64,000 nt of DNA. Source: CALMBW01 sp963779645 (GTDB lineage Bacteria; Actinomycetota; CADDZG01; WHSQ01). The DNA is taken from assembly GCA_963779645.1 (NCBI GenBank), contig CAVZYX010000005.1:1798001-1862000 (forward strand), written 5' to 3'. The notes under the pieces are model-generated. The model did not search any database and was not told the origin of the DNA. It saw only the letters and a program-made list of their open reading frames with translations. Of the stretch, positions 9,801 through 18,678 are shown one piece after another. Within the stretch, counting starts at the first letter, position 1. Every line of letters starts with the position of its first letter. The translations under genes and the position numbers were made by a program.

Positions 9801-10981
9801 CGATCTCAACACCCGTAGGACTCCTCGAGACCTACAAGAGATGGCCGGTCGAGTTCGTGTCGGGCAGCGGAGCGAAGCTGATCGACGGTGAGGGCCGCGA
9901 GTACATCGACCTTCTGGCTGGGATCGCAGTTGCGAGTGTCGGTCACGCGCACCCACACGTGGTTGCCGCAATCTCCGCCCAGGCTCGCGAACTCATGCAT
10001 GTTTCCAACCTCTTCTATACGCGGCCCGGTATGGAGCTCGCTGCTCGACTTTTCGATCTGACGGGGATGAACGGTTTCTTCTGTAACTCGGGGGCCGAGG
10101 CCATCGAATGTGCGCTGAAGCTCGTGCGCCGCTGGGCATCCAAGAACCGAGACGTCATGGAGCCCCAGATCGTCGCCGCGCACGGCGGCTTTCACGGCCG
10201 CACGTTAGGGGCGTTGTCGGCTACCGGTCAACCGCCGAAGCAGGAACCGTTCAGACCTCTCGTTCCGGGATTCACGCATGTAGATTTCGGCGACATCGAT
10301 GCTCTCGACGCCGCGATGACCCCAAACGTCGTGGCCGTTCTGTTGGAGCCCATCCAGGGAGAGGCTGGCGTGGTCGTCCCCTCCGACGATTACCTGCCCC
10401 AGGTCCGCGCTCTGTGCGATCGTTTCGAGGCTCTTCTAGTGCTCGATGAGATCCAGACCGGACTAGGTCGCACGGGTGCATGGTTCGCGCATCAACATTC
10501 GGGGATCCAGCCCGACGTCATGTGCCTCGCCAAGGGACTCGCCGGTGGACTTCCCATCGGGGTCTGCCTGGCGACGCCGATGGTGGCAGAGGCATTCGAG
10601 CTCGGCGACCACGGAAGCACTTTCGGCGCCGGTCCCGTGCAGTCTGCAGCAGCGCTGGCGGTCCTGGATGTGATCGAGAAGGAAGGCCTGGTCGAGCGCA
10701 GCGCGGCCCTCGGCGAAACGCTGAAGCAGAAACTCATCTCGATCTTCGGTGACCAGGCTGTGGTGCGCGGCAGGGGATTGATGATCGGGATCCAGTTCGA
10801 GTCGCCGGTCGCAGCCGATCTCACAGAGGCTGCACTGAAGGCTGGAGTGATCGTGAACAATGCGACCACCGATGTCGTGCGTTTGGTTCCCCCGCTGGTG
10901 ATCACCGAGGCCGAGATCGACACGGCAACCGAGATACTTGGGGAGGTGTGGCGAGAGATGTCGGCTCCGTCGTCAGGATGA
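9797..10981 (+). CDS. argD: Acetylornithine aminotransferase
   Basis: PLP-dependent class III aminotransferase making N-acetylornithine. The PLP lysine sits in CLAKGLAGGLPIG, and the upstream VLDEIQTGLGRTG motif with the cofactor-binding Asp is present. FFCNSGAEAIECALK is the phosphate-binding region. The ATGA overlap with argB fixes the start at 9797; the open frame runs further upstream only by reading through argB out of frame. 394 residues. Confidence 0.95.
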   Translation: MTISTPVGLLETYKRWPVEFVSGSGAKLIDGEGREYIDLLAGIAVASVGHAHPHVVAAISAQARELMHVSNLFYTRPGMELAARLFDLTGMNGFFCNSGAEAIECALKLVRRWASKNRDVMEPQIVAAHGGFHGRTLGALSATGQPPKQEPFRPLVPGFTHVDFGDIDALDAAMTPNVVAVLLEPIQGEAGVVVPSDDYLPQVRALCDRFEALLVLDEIQTGLGRTGAWFAHQHSGIQPDVMCLAKGLAGGLPIGVCLATPMVAEAFELGDHGSTFGAGPVQSAAALAVLDVIEKEGLVERSAALGETLKQKLISIFGDQAVVRGRGLMIGIQFESPVAADLTEAALKAGVIVNNATTDVVRLVPPLVITEAEIDTATEILGEVWREMSAPSSG

Positions 10982-11451
10982 GACCCGAGAGACATCGAGA
11001 CCTCTTGCGCATCCTCCACGACGGAAAGGCGACGAGCCAACAAGAGATCGTCGAGGAGCTCCAGCGTCTCGGCCACGAGGTCACCCAGGCGACAGTTTCT
11101 CGAGACCTTAGAGAGGCAGGCGCCATGAAGGTGAGGATGGGCGGCCGATCCGTTTATGCGCTGCCCGACGACATACCGCGCGGTGGCGGAGATCTGGTCG
11201 CACGCGCTCTCGACCGTAACCTCGCCGAGTTTGCCTTAGACATCAGGCAAGCGGCCAGCCTTGTAGTTATCCAAACAGCTCCGGGACATGCGTCGGCTGT
11301 AGCCCGCGCTGTGGATCTTGCAGGACTCAAGGAAGTCATAGGAACGGTGGCGGGCGACGACACGATCTTCGTCGCTACGCCCTCAGATCAGATCGCTGCC
11401 GAGCTGCAACGCACATGGCTCGGGAAAGCCCAAGGTACGGAGGTCGCATAG
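10978..11451 (+). CDS. argR: Arginine repressor
   Basis: 157 residues. An N-terminal winged-helix domain (TSQQEIVEELQRLG, then QATVSRDLREAGAMKV with the DNA-recognition Ser-Arg) is followed by the C-terminal arginine-binding hexamerisation domain (GTVAGDDTIFVAT). I chose ATG 10978, which overlaps the argD stop as ATGA like the other junctions; a longer alternative begins at 10948. In most actinobacterial operons argF lies between argD and argR. Here the two genes overlap and argF is absent. Confidence 0.93.
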   Translation: MRPERHRDLLRILHDGKATSQQEIVEELQRLGHEVTQATVSRDLREAGAMKVRMGGRSVYALPDDIPRGGGDLVARALDRNLAEFALDIRQAASLVVIQTAPGHASAVARAVDLAGLKEVIGTVAGDDTIFVATPSDQIAAELQRTWLGKAQGTEVA

Positions 11452-12636
11452 ATGGCAAGGAAAGTAGTACTGGCTTATTCGGGTGGACTCGATACCTCGG
11501 TAGCCATCCCGTGGCTCGCCGAGCAGGGATGGGAGGTCGTTGCGGTCGCAGTTGACGTGGGGCAACCGGGTGACCTGCAGGCGGCTGTCGACAGAGCGGG
11601 AACGCTTGGAGCAGTCGACGCGCGATTGGTGGACGCGAAAGAGAAGTTCGTTTCGAGCTATGTCCTTCCCGCGTTGACCATGAACGCTCTCTACCAAGGG
11701 CGCTATCCGCTGGTGTCTGCACTCTCGCGTCCACTGATAGCCGAGGTGCTGGTCGCTATCGCAGAGGAAACGGGGGCCGAGGCGGTCGCGCACGGATGCA
11801 CCGGGAAAGGGAACGATCAGGTTCGATTCGAGGTGTCCCTTTCCGCACTCGCTCCAGATATCCAGGTGCTGGCACCCGTTCGAGACTGGGAGATGAGCCG
11901 CGAGGAGACGATCCGCTTCGCCCAGGAGCGTTCTCTCCCCATCACCACGACCAAGTCGTCGCCGTACTCGATCGACGAGAACCTCTGGGGTCGCAGCATC
12001 GAGTGCGGAGTGCTCGAGGATCCCTGGGCTGCTCCTCCCGATGACATCTACGAACTGACCGCGGTGACCGAATCCATTCCGCGCGATGTTGAGATCGGGT
12101 TCGAGGCCGGGGTCCCCATCTCGATCGACGGTGAATCACTGTCGCCCATGAACGCGATCCAATCGATCGGGAAGATCGCCGGGAGCTTCGGCTTCGGGAG
12201 GATCGATCTGGTCGAGGACAGGCTCGTGGGCATCAAGACGCGCGAGATATACGAAGCACCCGCGGCCCTCGCCTTGATCACTGCGCACCAAGATCTCGAG
12301 GCTTTGACGCTCGAGCGAAGTGTCGCTCGCGAGAAGAGGAACCTCGAGTCCAAGTGGGCCGACCTCGTGTACGAAGGTCTGTGGTTCTCGCCGCTCCGAG
12401 ACGCGATCGACGCCTTCGCCGCGACCACGACCCAAGCTGTGACAGGGGACGTCAAGGTCCGTTTCTCAAACGGGGGATGCCTGCCGGTGGCTCGCCGATC
12501 GCCTGTTGCCTTGTACGAGAAGGTCTTGGCCACCTATGACGACGACGACATCTTCGACCAATCCGACGCGGCCGGTTTCATCCGCCTATGGGGCCTCCCG
12601 ACGACCCAATGGTCCAAGGTCCATCGCCCCCACTAG
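11452..12636 (+). CDS. argG: Argininosuccinate synthase
   Basis: Joins citrulline and aspartate with ATP. The PP-loop motif AYSGGLDTS lies at residues 8-16, with the substrate-binding GCTGKGNDQVRFE motif near residue 115. 394 residues, normal length. The ATG directly follows the argR stop, so translation is probably coupled. Confidence 0.95.
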   Translation: MARKVVLAYSGGLDTSVAIPWLAEQGWEVVAVAVDVGQPGDLQAAVDRAGTLGAVDARLVDAKEKFVSSYVLPALTMNALYQGRYPLVSALSRPLIAEVLVAIAEETGAEAVAHGCTGKGNDQVRFEVSLSALAPDIQVLAPVRDWEMSREETIRFAQERSLPITTTKSSPYSIDENLWGRSIECGVLEDPWAAPPDDIYELTAVTESIPRDVEIGFEAGVPISIDGESLSPMNAIQSIGKIAGSFGFGRIDLVEDRLVGIKTREIYEAPAALALITAHQDLEALTLERSVAREKRNLESKWADLVYEGLWFSPLRDAIDAFAATTTQAVTGDVKVRFSNGGCLPVARRSPVALYEKVLATYDDDDIFDQSDAAGFIRLWGLPTTQWSKVHRPH

Positions 12637-14027
12637 TGGATAAGGACGAGAAGGAGATGCTGTGGGGAGGTCGCTTCACCGCGGCCCCCGACCCCGAGAT
12701 GATGCGGCTCACCTCGTCTCTGGATGTCGATATCCGGTTGCTCGAGTGTGACGTGGCCGCGACTCAAGCCCACGCCCGCGCATTGGTCGCGGCCGGACTT
12801 CTGGGCGAAGAAGAACTCTGGGCAGTCGACGATGTCTGCAGTGCGTTGATCTCGCAATTCGGACTCGGAACGCTCAGTCCGGATGAAGACGAAGACGTAC
12901 ATTCCTTCGTCGAGCGGTTCCTGACCGACCAGCTCGGCGAAACGGGTGCTCGGATACACGCCGGCCGCAGCCGCAACGACTTGGTGGCTACAGACTTCCG
13001 TCTGTGGTGCAAGCAGAGGGCTACCCGGCTGTCGGACCTAACACGCGAACTCGTTCTTGCCGTTTGCGACGTTGCGGAAGCCCATACCGAAACCCTGATG
13101 CCTGGCTACACGCATCTCCAACGCGCACAACCTGTGTCGTTGGGTTTTCACCTAGCGGCCCACGCCTCGGCTCTCGTCCGGGATGCGGAGCGATTCACAT
13201 CTGCAGCGACATCGGCTGATGTGTCGATTTTGGGGGCCGGGGCCCTAGCCGGGAACACGTTAGGTCTCGACGCGTCGATCCCCGCGAAGGAACTCGGGTT
13301 CTCAGACGTGTTCGTGAACGCGATGGACGCTGTGTCCGACCGGGACTTCGCTGCCGACCTTGTCTACACGTGCGCGATGTTCGGTGTCCACCTCTCGCGC
13401 ATGAGTGAAGAGATCGTTCTGTGGAGCACGAGCGAGTTCGGTTTCGCGCGCCTGTCGGACGAGTGGTCTACGGGCTCGAGCATGATGCCGCAGAAGCGGA
13501 ACCCGGACATGGCGGAGCTCGTTCGGGGGAGAGCAGCACTTGCGATCGGCGACCTCACCTCTTTACTAGCGCTCCTGAAGGGTTTGCCACTCGCCTACGA
13601 CAGGGATCTCCAAGAGGACAAAGGTCTTGTGTTCCGAGCCGCGGATCGTGCGGCTGACGCAGCCGTTGCGATACGCCACGTCATCGGATCACTGACCTTC
13701 GATGAGGAACGCATGGCTCACGCCGCCGGCGAAGCAAGCACCTGGGCAACGGACGTTGCCGAATGGCTCGTCAAGAAGGGGGTGCCGTTCCGCGAAGCTC
13801 ATCACGCGGCCGGGCAACTCGTGGTGGCTCTCGAGGAACGAAAGCTCGTCCTCTCCGCGGCCCCCGAAGATCTCCTCGCCGAGATCCATCCGCTGCTGAC
13901 GGGCGAAGTGCACGCCCTGGGCGACCCGGATGCGTCGATGCGGGCTCGCTCATCACACGGGGGAACCGCCCCGGAGAGGGTCAAGGAGCAGATCGCGGCC
14001 CTCCGTGAGGCAGCCTCTCCGGGCTAA
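12636..14027 (+). CDS. argH: Argininosuccinate lyase
   Basis: Last step of arginine synthesis. The fumarase/aspartase signature GSSMMPQKRNPD with the catalytic Ser is intact, and HAGRSRNDLVATD and TPGYTHLQ-like motifs match the family. The GTG at 12636 shares one base with the argG stop; an ATG at 12657 (MLWGGRF) is an alternative start that would also give a normal N-terminus. About 463 residues. Last gene of the operon; no clear terminator follows. Confidence 0.94.
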   Translation: MDKDEKEMLWGGRFTAAPDPEMMRLTSSLDVDIRLLECDVAATQAHARALVAAGLLGEEELWAVDDVCSALISQFGLGTLSPDEDEDVHSFVERFLTDQLGETGARIHAGRSRNDLVATDFRLWCKQRATRLSDLTRELVLAVCDVAEAHTETLMPGYTHLQRAQPVSLGFHLAAHASALVRDAERFTSAATSADVSILGAGALAGNTLGLDASIPAKELGFSDVFVNAMDAVSDRDFAADLVYTCAMFGVHLSRMSEEIVLWSTSEFGFARLSDEWSTGSSMMPQKRNPDMAELVRGRAALAIGDLTSLLALLKGLPLAYDRDLQEDKGLVFRAADRAADAAVAIRHVIGSLTFDEERMAHAAGEASTWATDVAEWLVKKGVPFREAHHAAGQLVVALEERKLVLSAAPEDLLAEIHPLLTGEVHALGDPDASMRARSSHGGTAPERVKEQIAALREAASPG

Positions 14028-14061
14028 AGGAAACCGCCCGACGGTGCCGAATCTGAGCGAG

Positions 14062-14415
14062 ATGCACAAACGATCCATCGCCGCTCTGTTCGCTCTCGGC
14101 CTGCTGGCTCTGCCCGGCGCGGCCCCCGCTGCCAACAGCGAGGTCAACGCGACCCTGAACAACAAGTGGAGCCCGGCTACTCAGAAGGTGGCTAAGGGCA
14201 GCAAGGTCACGTTCTCGAATCCAACCCAGCAGCCGCACGATTTCAAGCCGTACAAAGGGCCATGGCCGAAGAAGAAGGCCGTGTGGTTGTACGAGGGTGA
14301 AAGCGTCAGCTACAAGCTGGCGGAGAAGGGCAAATACCTATTCCGCTGCTTCCTGCACTCCGAGATGGACGCCGGCGAATGCACCGGCATGTGCGGCTCC
14401 GTAACCACCAAGTAG
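14062..14415 (+). CDS. Secreted plastocyanin-like cupredoxin
   Basis: 117 residues with a signal peptide (hydrophobic core ALFALGLLALPGAAPA). The mature part has the spacing of a type 1 copper site: an early His in QQPHDF, then Cys, His and Met in RCFLHSEM. This points to a small exported copper protein for electron transfer or copper binding. Two extra cysteines (ECTGMC) near the C-terminus may form a disulphide. It lies just after argH but is probably a separate unit. The ATG at 14062 was chosen because the signal peptide begins there. Confidence 0.75.
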   Translation: MHKRSIAALFALGLLALPGAAPAANSEVNATLNNKWSPATQKVAKGSKVTFSNPTQQPHDFKPYKGPWPKKKAVWLYEGESVSYKLAEKGKYLFRCFLHSEMDAGECTGMCGSVTTK

Positions 14416-14526
14416 TTTTCTACTAAGAGCAGATTGACTATTTCAGTCTGTTTCGCCACGGAATTCAACCTCCCAAGCCGCGACGGACGGCAGGGGAGCG
14501 CTCTCCCACAGCGAATCCCTTTACCC

Positions 14527-15750
14527 ATGAAAACCTTTCTGAGGATCCCTCGCGGTGCCGTCGCAGCAATCATCGCCTTGTCCCTCGTGGCCGGCCCCGC
14601 AGCGGCTGCTCGCCAGAAGTCTGCTCCCCTCAAGGGAGAAGGTGAGGGCCTGAAGATCGTTGCCAATATCTCTTACGCCGGCGGCACCGACATGGAGTTC
14701 CTCACAATCAAAGGACGTGACTACGCGTTCGCTGCCGCGGCCCCCGGTGTCGGCGGCGCGGAATCCGGCGGGCTCCGAGTGATCGACATCACGAACCCGA
14801 TGAAGCCGAAGGTTGCGGCTCTTCTCCCTTGCGGCCTCTACCAAGGTGACGTTCAGATCTCCCACGACGGCAGGACTCTGATCCTTGGGGCGGACAGCGC
14901 GGGTGGCCCCGAGTCTTGTCTGATGGTTGGTCTCACAGGCTTCATGACGATCGATATCAGCAACCCGCTCAAGCCGAAGCCGATCGGAGTTGCACAGATC
15001 CCTCGCGGTTCGCACAACGTCACCGCGCACCCGACCAAGCCGTACATCTACAACTCGGACTCCGATCAGGCGCAGCGAGGCAACATCGAGATCTGGTCGA
15101 TCAAGAACCCTGCCAAGCCGGAGAAGATCACGGACTTCCCGGTTTACACACACAGCCCCCACGACATCTCCTTCAACGCAGATGGAACGAAGGCTGTGAC
15201 CGCAGCGCGGACCGCGGTGCACATCCTCGACACAACCGACCCCGAAGCCCCCGCCCTTATCGGCGCGGCCGCCTGCCCCGGCTGCTACCTCGCACACGAT
15301 GCGAAGTTCACTCCCGATGGGACGCACATCATCGTTGGGGACGAGGCGAACGGTGGAGGCGCTTACCCGTGCCCCGGTGGCGCGCTCTATTTCTACGAGC
15401 TACAGAACGGCGCGATCCCTGTGCTCAAGGGTTCATTCCATCCCGGTGACAAGGTGTTTGCCCGCGACGGCCAGAGTGCCCTTGCCTCCTGCACCAGTCA
15501 TGTCTTCGACATCTCCGATGATGGCTCCAAGCTCGCGATCTCCTGGTACTCGGCCGGAACCCACTACCTCGACATCTCGTCGATGACCGGCGTGACGATG
15601 GGAGACCAGCGGGCCGGCGAAGGCGTCACCGAGCTCGGCTGGTTCGAGCCCGCGGGCGGCGTCACCTGGTCCAGCAAGTTCCACAAGGGCCCGTACATCT
15701 ACTCGAACGACGAGTTCCGCGGCTTTGACGTCTTCAAGATCACCGGCTAG
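14527..15750 (+). CDS. Secreted LVIVD-repeat beta-propeller protein
   Basis: 407 residues with a signal peptide ending near VAGPAAAA. Repeats of the LVIVD type are clear (LRVIDITNPMKPK, MTIDISNPLKPK, VHILDTTDPEAP, HYLDISSM), each with a blade-closing D-(I/T)-(S/T)-(N/D)-P element. This predicts an exported beta-propeller. Six to eight cysteines lie in loops. Function unknown; family members are often annotated only by the repeat. It follows the cupredoxin gene by 111 nt. Confidence 0.82.
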   Translation: MKTFLRIPRGAVAAIIALSLVAGPAAAARQKSAPLKGEGEGLKIVANISYAGGTDMEFLTIKGRDYAFAAAAPGVGGAESGGLRVIDITNPMKPKVAALLPCGLYQGDVQISHDGRTLILGADSAGGPESCLMVGLTGFMTIDISNPLKPKPIGVAQIPRGSHNVTAHPTKPYIYNSDSDQAQRGNIEIWSIKNPAKPEKITDFPVYTHSPHDISFNADGTKAVTAARTAVHILDTTDPEAPALIGAAACPGCYLAHDAKFTPDGTHIIVGDEANGGGAYPCPGGALYFYELQNGAIPVLKGSFHPGDKVFARDGQSALASCTSHVFDISDDGSKLAISWYSAGTHYLDISSMTGVTMGDQRAGEGVTELGWFEPAGGVTWSSKFHKGPYIYSNDEFRGFDVFKITG

Positions 15751-15815
15751 CCGAACCGCTCGATCTGGTGTACCTTTTGTCCGATTTTGGAGAGGGATGG
15801 ACAAGGGGGTCTGGA

Positions 15816-16013
15816 TTGAGGTTGAAGTCCTTCGTGGCGCTCGCCGCCGTTATCTCTTCGCTGTGGATCGCGGCACCGACCGTGGCTTCAGCATGTGAGC
15901 CCGGGCAGGGAGCCTGCGGCTACAGCTGCAAGTTGAACGAGCCCACGCTCGAGATCCACGACGGCGTGCCCGTCATCGTTGTGAATCCGCGTCTCATCGA
16001 GTGCTACTACTAG
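15816..16013 (+). CDS. Secreted 4-Cys micro-protein 1
   Basis: 65 residues from a TTG start at 15816, preceded by an AAGGGGG ribosome binding site 6 nt upstream. It has a signal peptide (VALAAVISSLWIAAPTVASA) and then a mature peptide of about 40 residues with four cysteines, in the pattern C-x7-C-x3-C ... C-Tyr-Tyr at the very end. The pattern and the terminal CYY are shared with micro-protein 3. No family recognised. Confidence 0.65.
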   Translation: MRLKSFVALAAVISSLWIAAPTVASACEPGQGACGYSCKLNEPTLEIHDGVPVIVVNPRLIECYY

Positions 16014-16026
16014 GAGGACCGAGTTC

Positions 16027-16182
16027 TTGAAGATCCGTTTAGCGATCCTCATCACGGCCCTCGCGAGCCTCAACCTGTTCGTCGTGTCTCCGGCTTCGGC
16101 CACTTGTCACGAGGTCATCGAAGGTGGCGGCTGCATCGAGCGCATCCTCTGTCCTCCGGGACCCTGGGACTGCATCCAGTAA
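16027..16182 (+). CDS. Secreted 4-Cys micro-protein 2
   Basis: 51 residues from a TTG start at 16027, with a strong AGGAGG at 16013-16018. The signal peptide (LAILITALASLNLFVVSPASA) is followed by about 27 residues with four cysteines (ATCHEV, GGCIE, ILCPPGP, WDCIQ). It sits between two similar genes, in the same orientation and with 13-22 nt spacing. The mature sequence differs from its neighbours and lacks the CYY end, but size, export signal and Cys count agree. Confidence 0.65.
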   Translation: MKIRLAILITALASLNLFVVSPASATCHEVIEGGGCIERILCPPGPWDCIQ

Positions 16183-16204
16183 CCATCCAAAGAAGGGAAA
16201 TGCT

Positions 16205-16387
16205 ATGAAGCTCCGTGCACTTCTTGTACCCGTCATGTTGTTCTCTTCGTTATGGGTAGCGGCCCCCGCATCGGCAACTGTGTGTAAGCCGAACCGGCCG
16301 TGCCCTGCATGTCACCTGACTCTGGATGACATGAGGATCGGCGATGACGGAAGCGTCGAGGGCCGTCCGATCGCCTGCTACTACTAG
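16205..16387 (+). CDS. Secreted 4-Cys micro-protein 3
   Basis: 60 residues from ATG 16205, with AGAAGGGA upstream. Signal peptide ends near APASA; the mature part has C-x5-C-x2-C near its start and ends in a lone ACYY. It aligns with micro-protein 1 over the whole mature part (Cys pattern, Leu after the third Cys, Ile-x-Asp-(Gly/Asp), Arg-(Pro/Leu)-Ile-x-Cys-Tyr-Tyr). It is the last gene before a strong hairpin. Confidence 0.7.
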   Translation: MKLRALLVPVMLFSSLWVAAPASATVCKPNRPCPACHLTLDDMRIGDDGSVEGRPIACYY

Positions 16388-16409
16388 ACCGGATCAGCTC
16401 CTGAACTAT

Positions 16410-16440
16410 GCGAGGGCCGCCCCTTGGGGGTGGCCCTCGC
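16410..16440 (+). terminator. Strong hairpin after the micro-protein cluster
   Basis: A 14-bp stem (GCGAGGGCCGCCCC against GGGGTGGCCCTCGC, TTG loop) lies 22 nt after the last stop codon. It has one G-T pair and no clear T-run, so it may act as a terminator or as an mRNA end-protecting hairpin. Confidence 0.7.
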
Positions 16441-16614
16441 TGATTCCGCGATACCCCCTATCCCAGGGCGGGCCTGCTCGCTAGGCTGTCCGTTAACGGG
16501 AGAGCCTTCCCGCGAGGCCGCATTGGGCCACAGATACCGAATCGGGACGCGCTGTCCTATTCCCTGTCTACGGCTTGGCTTTCAGGTCCATGGCTGTGAC
16601 GGCGGACGGGTCAG

Positions 16615-18672
16615 ATGATGAGCTCGGATCGAGCGACCGGTCGTACGAAATCTAAAGCACACCACAACACGCGTAAGGCACGAGCCGCGGTCTTCGCTGT
16701 TTTGCTGGTGGGGGCGATGCTGTTTCCCATTCCGCCCGCATCGGCGGCGACCGCGTTGGTCAAGGACATCTTCGTCGGCGCTTCGTCCTCCGACCCGTCT
16801 GCGTTTGCGAATGTGAACGACACCCTCTTCTTCCCGGCGACCGACGGTAGCAACGGTTTCGAGCTGTGGAAGAGCGACGGAACGGCCGCCGGCACAACCA
16901 TGGTGAGAGACATCAACCCTTCTGGCGACTCGGTGGATATCAACTCAGACCTGACGAACGTGAACGGCACCCTCTTCTTCCATGCCGATGACGGCGTGAA
17001 TGGGCGCGAGCTGTGGAAGAGCGATGGGACCGAAGCCGGCACGACTTTGGTGAAAAACATCAACGGAACGGGTACTTCGAACCCGGGCTCGCTCACGAAC
17101 GTGAACGGCACCCTCTTCTTCCGTGCCGATGACGGTGTGAACGGCAGCGAGCTGTGGAAGAGCGACGGGACAGAGGCCGGCACAGAGTTGGTCCGGGACA
17201 TAGCTGTAACGAACCCCGGTGATTCATCGAGCCCCTTTGAACTTACGAACGTGAACGGCACGCTGTTCTTCATGGCCATCGATGGCTTCACCGGTTCCGA
17301 ACTGTGGAAGAGCGACGGCACCGAGGCTGGCACCGTGAAGGTCAAGGAGATCTTTCCGGGAGACGGCTTTGAGTTTCTGTTCCAGCTCACGAACGTGAAC
17401 GGCACGCTGTTCTTCGGGGCCAATGACGGCATCTCGACCGACGGCGAGCTATGGAAGAGCGACGGTACTGAGGCTGGCACGGTCCTCGTGGCCAGCCCCT
17501 GCGCTGGGTGCGGCTTCCCGACGGCCTTCACAAACGTGAACGGAACCCTCTTCTTCGAGTGGGACCACGCCGTCGGCGGAAGCGAACTCTTCAAGAGCGA
17601 CGGCACAGAGGCCGGAACGGTGATGGTCAAGGACATCTTCTTTCTGGGTGATTCGATTCCCTTTAACCTTACGAACGTGAACGGCACGCTGTTCTTCGTG
17701 GCGCTCAACAACACCAACGGTTTCGAGCTGTGGAAGAGCGACGGCACTGAAACTGGCACAGTATTGGTCAAAGACATCAATGCCGGCGGCGGTGGTTCCG
17801 AGTCCAGGAATCTCACCGACGTCAACGGCACCCTCTACTTCCAAGCCGACGATGATGCCAACGGAGCCGAGTTGTGGAAGAGCGACGGCACCGAAGCCGG
17901 CACGGCACTTGTCCAAGACATCTTTCTCGGCGGCGACGATTCGGCCCCCGATGGCCTTACGAACGTGAACGGCGTTCTCTTCTTCGCGGCCGACGATGGC
18001 ATCAACGGCCGCGAGCTGTGGAAGAGCTTCGAGCCATCTGCGCCACCGCCATCCGATCCCACCTTCTTCTCACTCTCGGTAAGCAAGGCCGGAACCGGCA
18101 CGGGCCACGTCGAGGGCAGTTCCCAACTCCAGATCGATTGCGGCTCCGACTGCGAATCGATTCTTCTCAAGAACAAGAGGGGCGCGCTGGTGGCCACGCC
18201 AGACGAAGGATCGATCTTCAAAGACTGGAGCGGTGCATGCTCCGGGATCGACGACGACACCTGTTCGATCCAGATGGATGCTAACAAGAGCGTGACGGCC
18301 ACTTTCGAGCTCAGCGAACCCGAACCGACACCAACTCCCACGCCAACTCCTACCGTGTCGCCCACTCCCGAGCCAGAGATCTTCGATGTGTCGGTATCCC
18401 TGAGACTCGTGAAACGCAACGGCAAGTTGGTGGCGCGAGGGAAGGTGTCTTCGGCCGAGCCCTCGTGCATGCAAGGAGTCACCGTCAATATCTTCCGAGT
18501 GCGCGGGGGGCAGACGATCCGCAAAGGGAGTGCAGTGACCGGATCCGATGGTCGCTACCGGCATCCACTAAGGACCAAGAGGGGTACATACATGGCGATG
18601 GTGGATGCTCGTGCTCCGAGTGAACTGATCGAATGTTTGGGGGCCGAGTCGGCTCCCGAGCGAAAGGGTTGA
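16615..18672 (+). CDS. Secreted ELWKSDGT-repeat protein with InlB-like and PT-linked C-terminal domains
   Basis: 685 residues. Signal peptide ends near PPASA. About nine repeats of roughly 45-50 residues follow (about residues 45-475), each carrying LTNVNGTLFF and ELWKSDGTEAGT; such repeats are expected to form beta-propeller blades. Next comes a bacterial-repeat (InlB B-repeat-like) domain at about 480-570 (GTGHVEGSS ... FKDWSGAC ... NKSVTATFE). A Pro/Thr linker and a C-terminal beta domain of about 90 residues follow; that last domain is shared with the three proteins at 23.7-26.9 kb. Repeat function is unknown. The gene is intact despite the repeats. Confidence 0.88.
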   Translation: MMSSDRATGRTKSKAHHNTRKARAAVFAVLLVGAMLFPIPPASAATALVKDIFVGASSSDPSAFANVNDTLFFPATDGSNGFELWKSDGTAAGTTMVRDINPSGDSVDINSDLTNVNGTLFFHADDGVNGRELWKSDGTEAGTTLVKNINGTGTSNPGSLTNVNGTLFFRADDGVNGSELWKSDGTEAGTELVRDIAVTNPGDSSSPFELTNVNGTLFFMAIDGFTGSELWKSDGTEAGTVKVKEIFPGDGFEFLFQLTNVNGTLFFGANDGISTDGELWKSDGTEAGTVLVASPCAGCGFPTAFTNVNGTLFFEWDHAVGGSELFKSDGTEAGTVMVKDIFFLGDSIPFNLTNVNGTLFFVALNNTNGFELWKSDGTETGTVLVKDINAGGGGSESRNLTDVNGTLYFQADDDANGAELWKSDGTEAGTALVQDIFLGGDDSAPDGLTNVNGVLFFAADDGINGRELWKSFEPSAPPPSDPTFFSLSVSKAGTGTGHVEGSSQLQIDCGSDCESILLKNKRGALVATPDEGSIFKDWSGACSGIDDDTCSIQMDANKSVTATFELSEPEPTPTPTPTPTVSPTPEPEIFDVSVSLRLVKRNGKLVARGKVSSAEPSCMQGVTVNIFRVRGGQTIRKGSAVTGSDGRYRHPLRTKRGTYMAMVDARAPSELIECLGAESAPERKG

Positions 18673-18678
18673 TGATCG

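Noticed and set aside
15816..16387. RiPP or bacteriocin precursor cluster
   Set aside because: There are signal peptides but no leader motif (GG), modification enzyme, transporter or immunity gene next to them.
16611..17831. A 406-codon open frame on the minus strand
   Set aside because: It is the antisense of the ELWKSDGT repeats; the composition is repetitive (VPASVPSLFHSS) and the plus-strand frame has signal peptide, domains and family match.
16800..18030. CRISPR-like regularly spaced repeats
   Set aside because: The repeats at about 150-bp spacing are codons of ELWKSDGTEAGT and LTNVNGTLFF in one open frame, without spacers of constant unique length.
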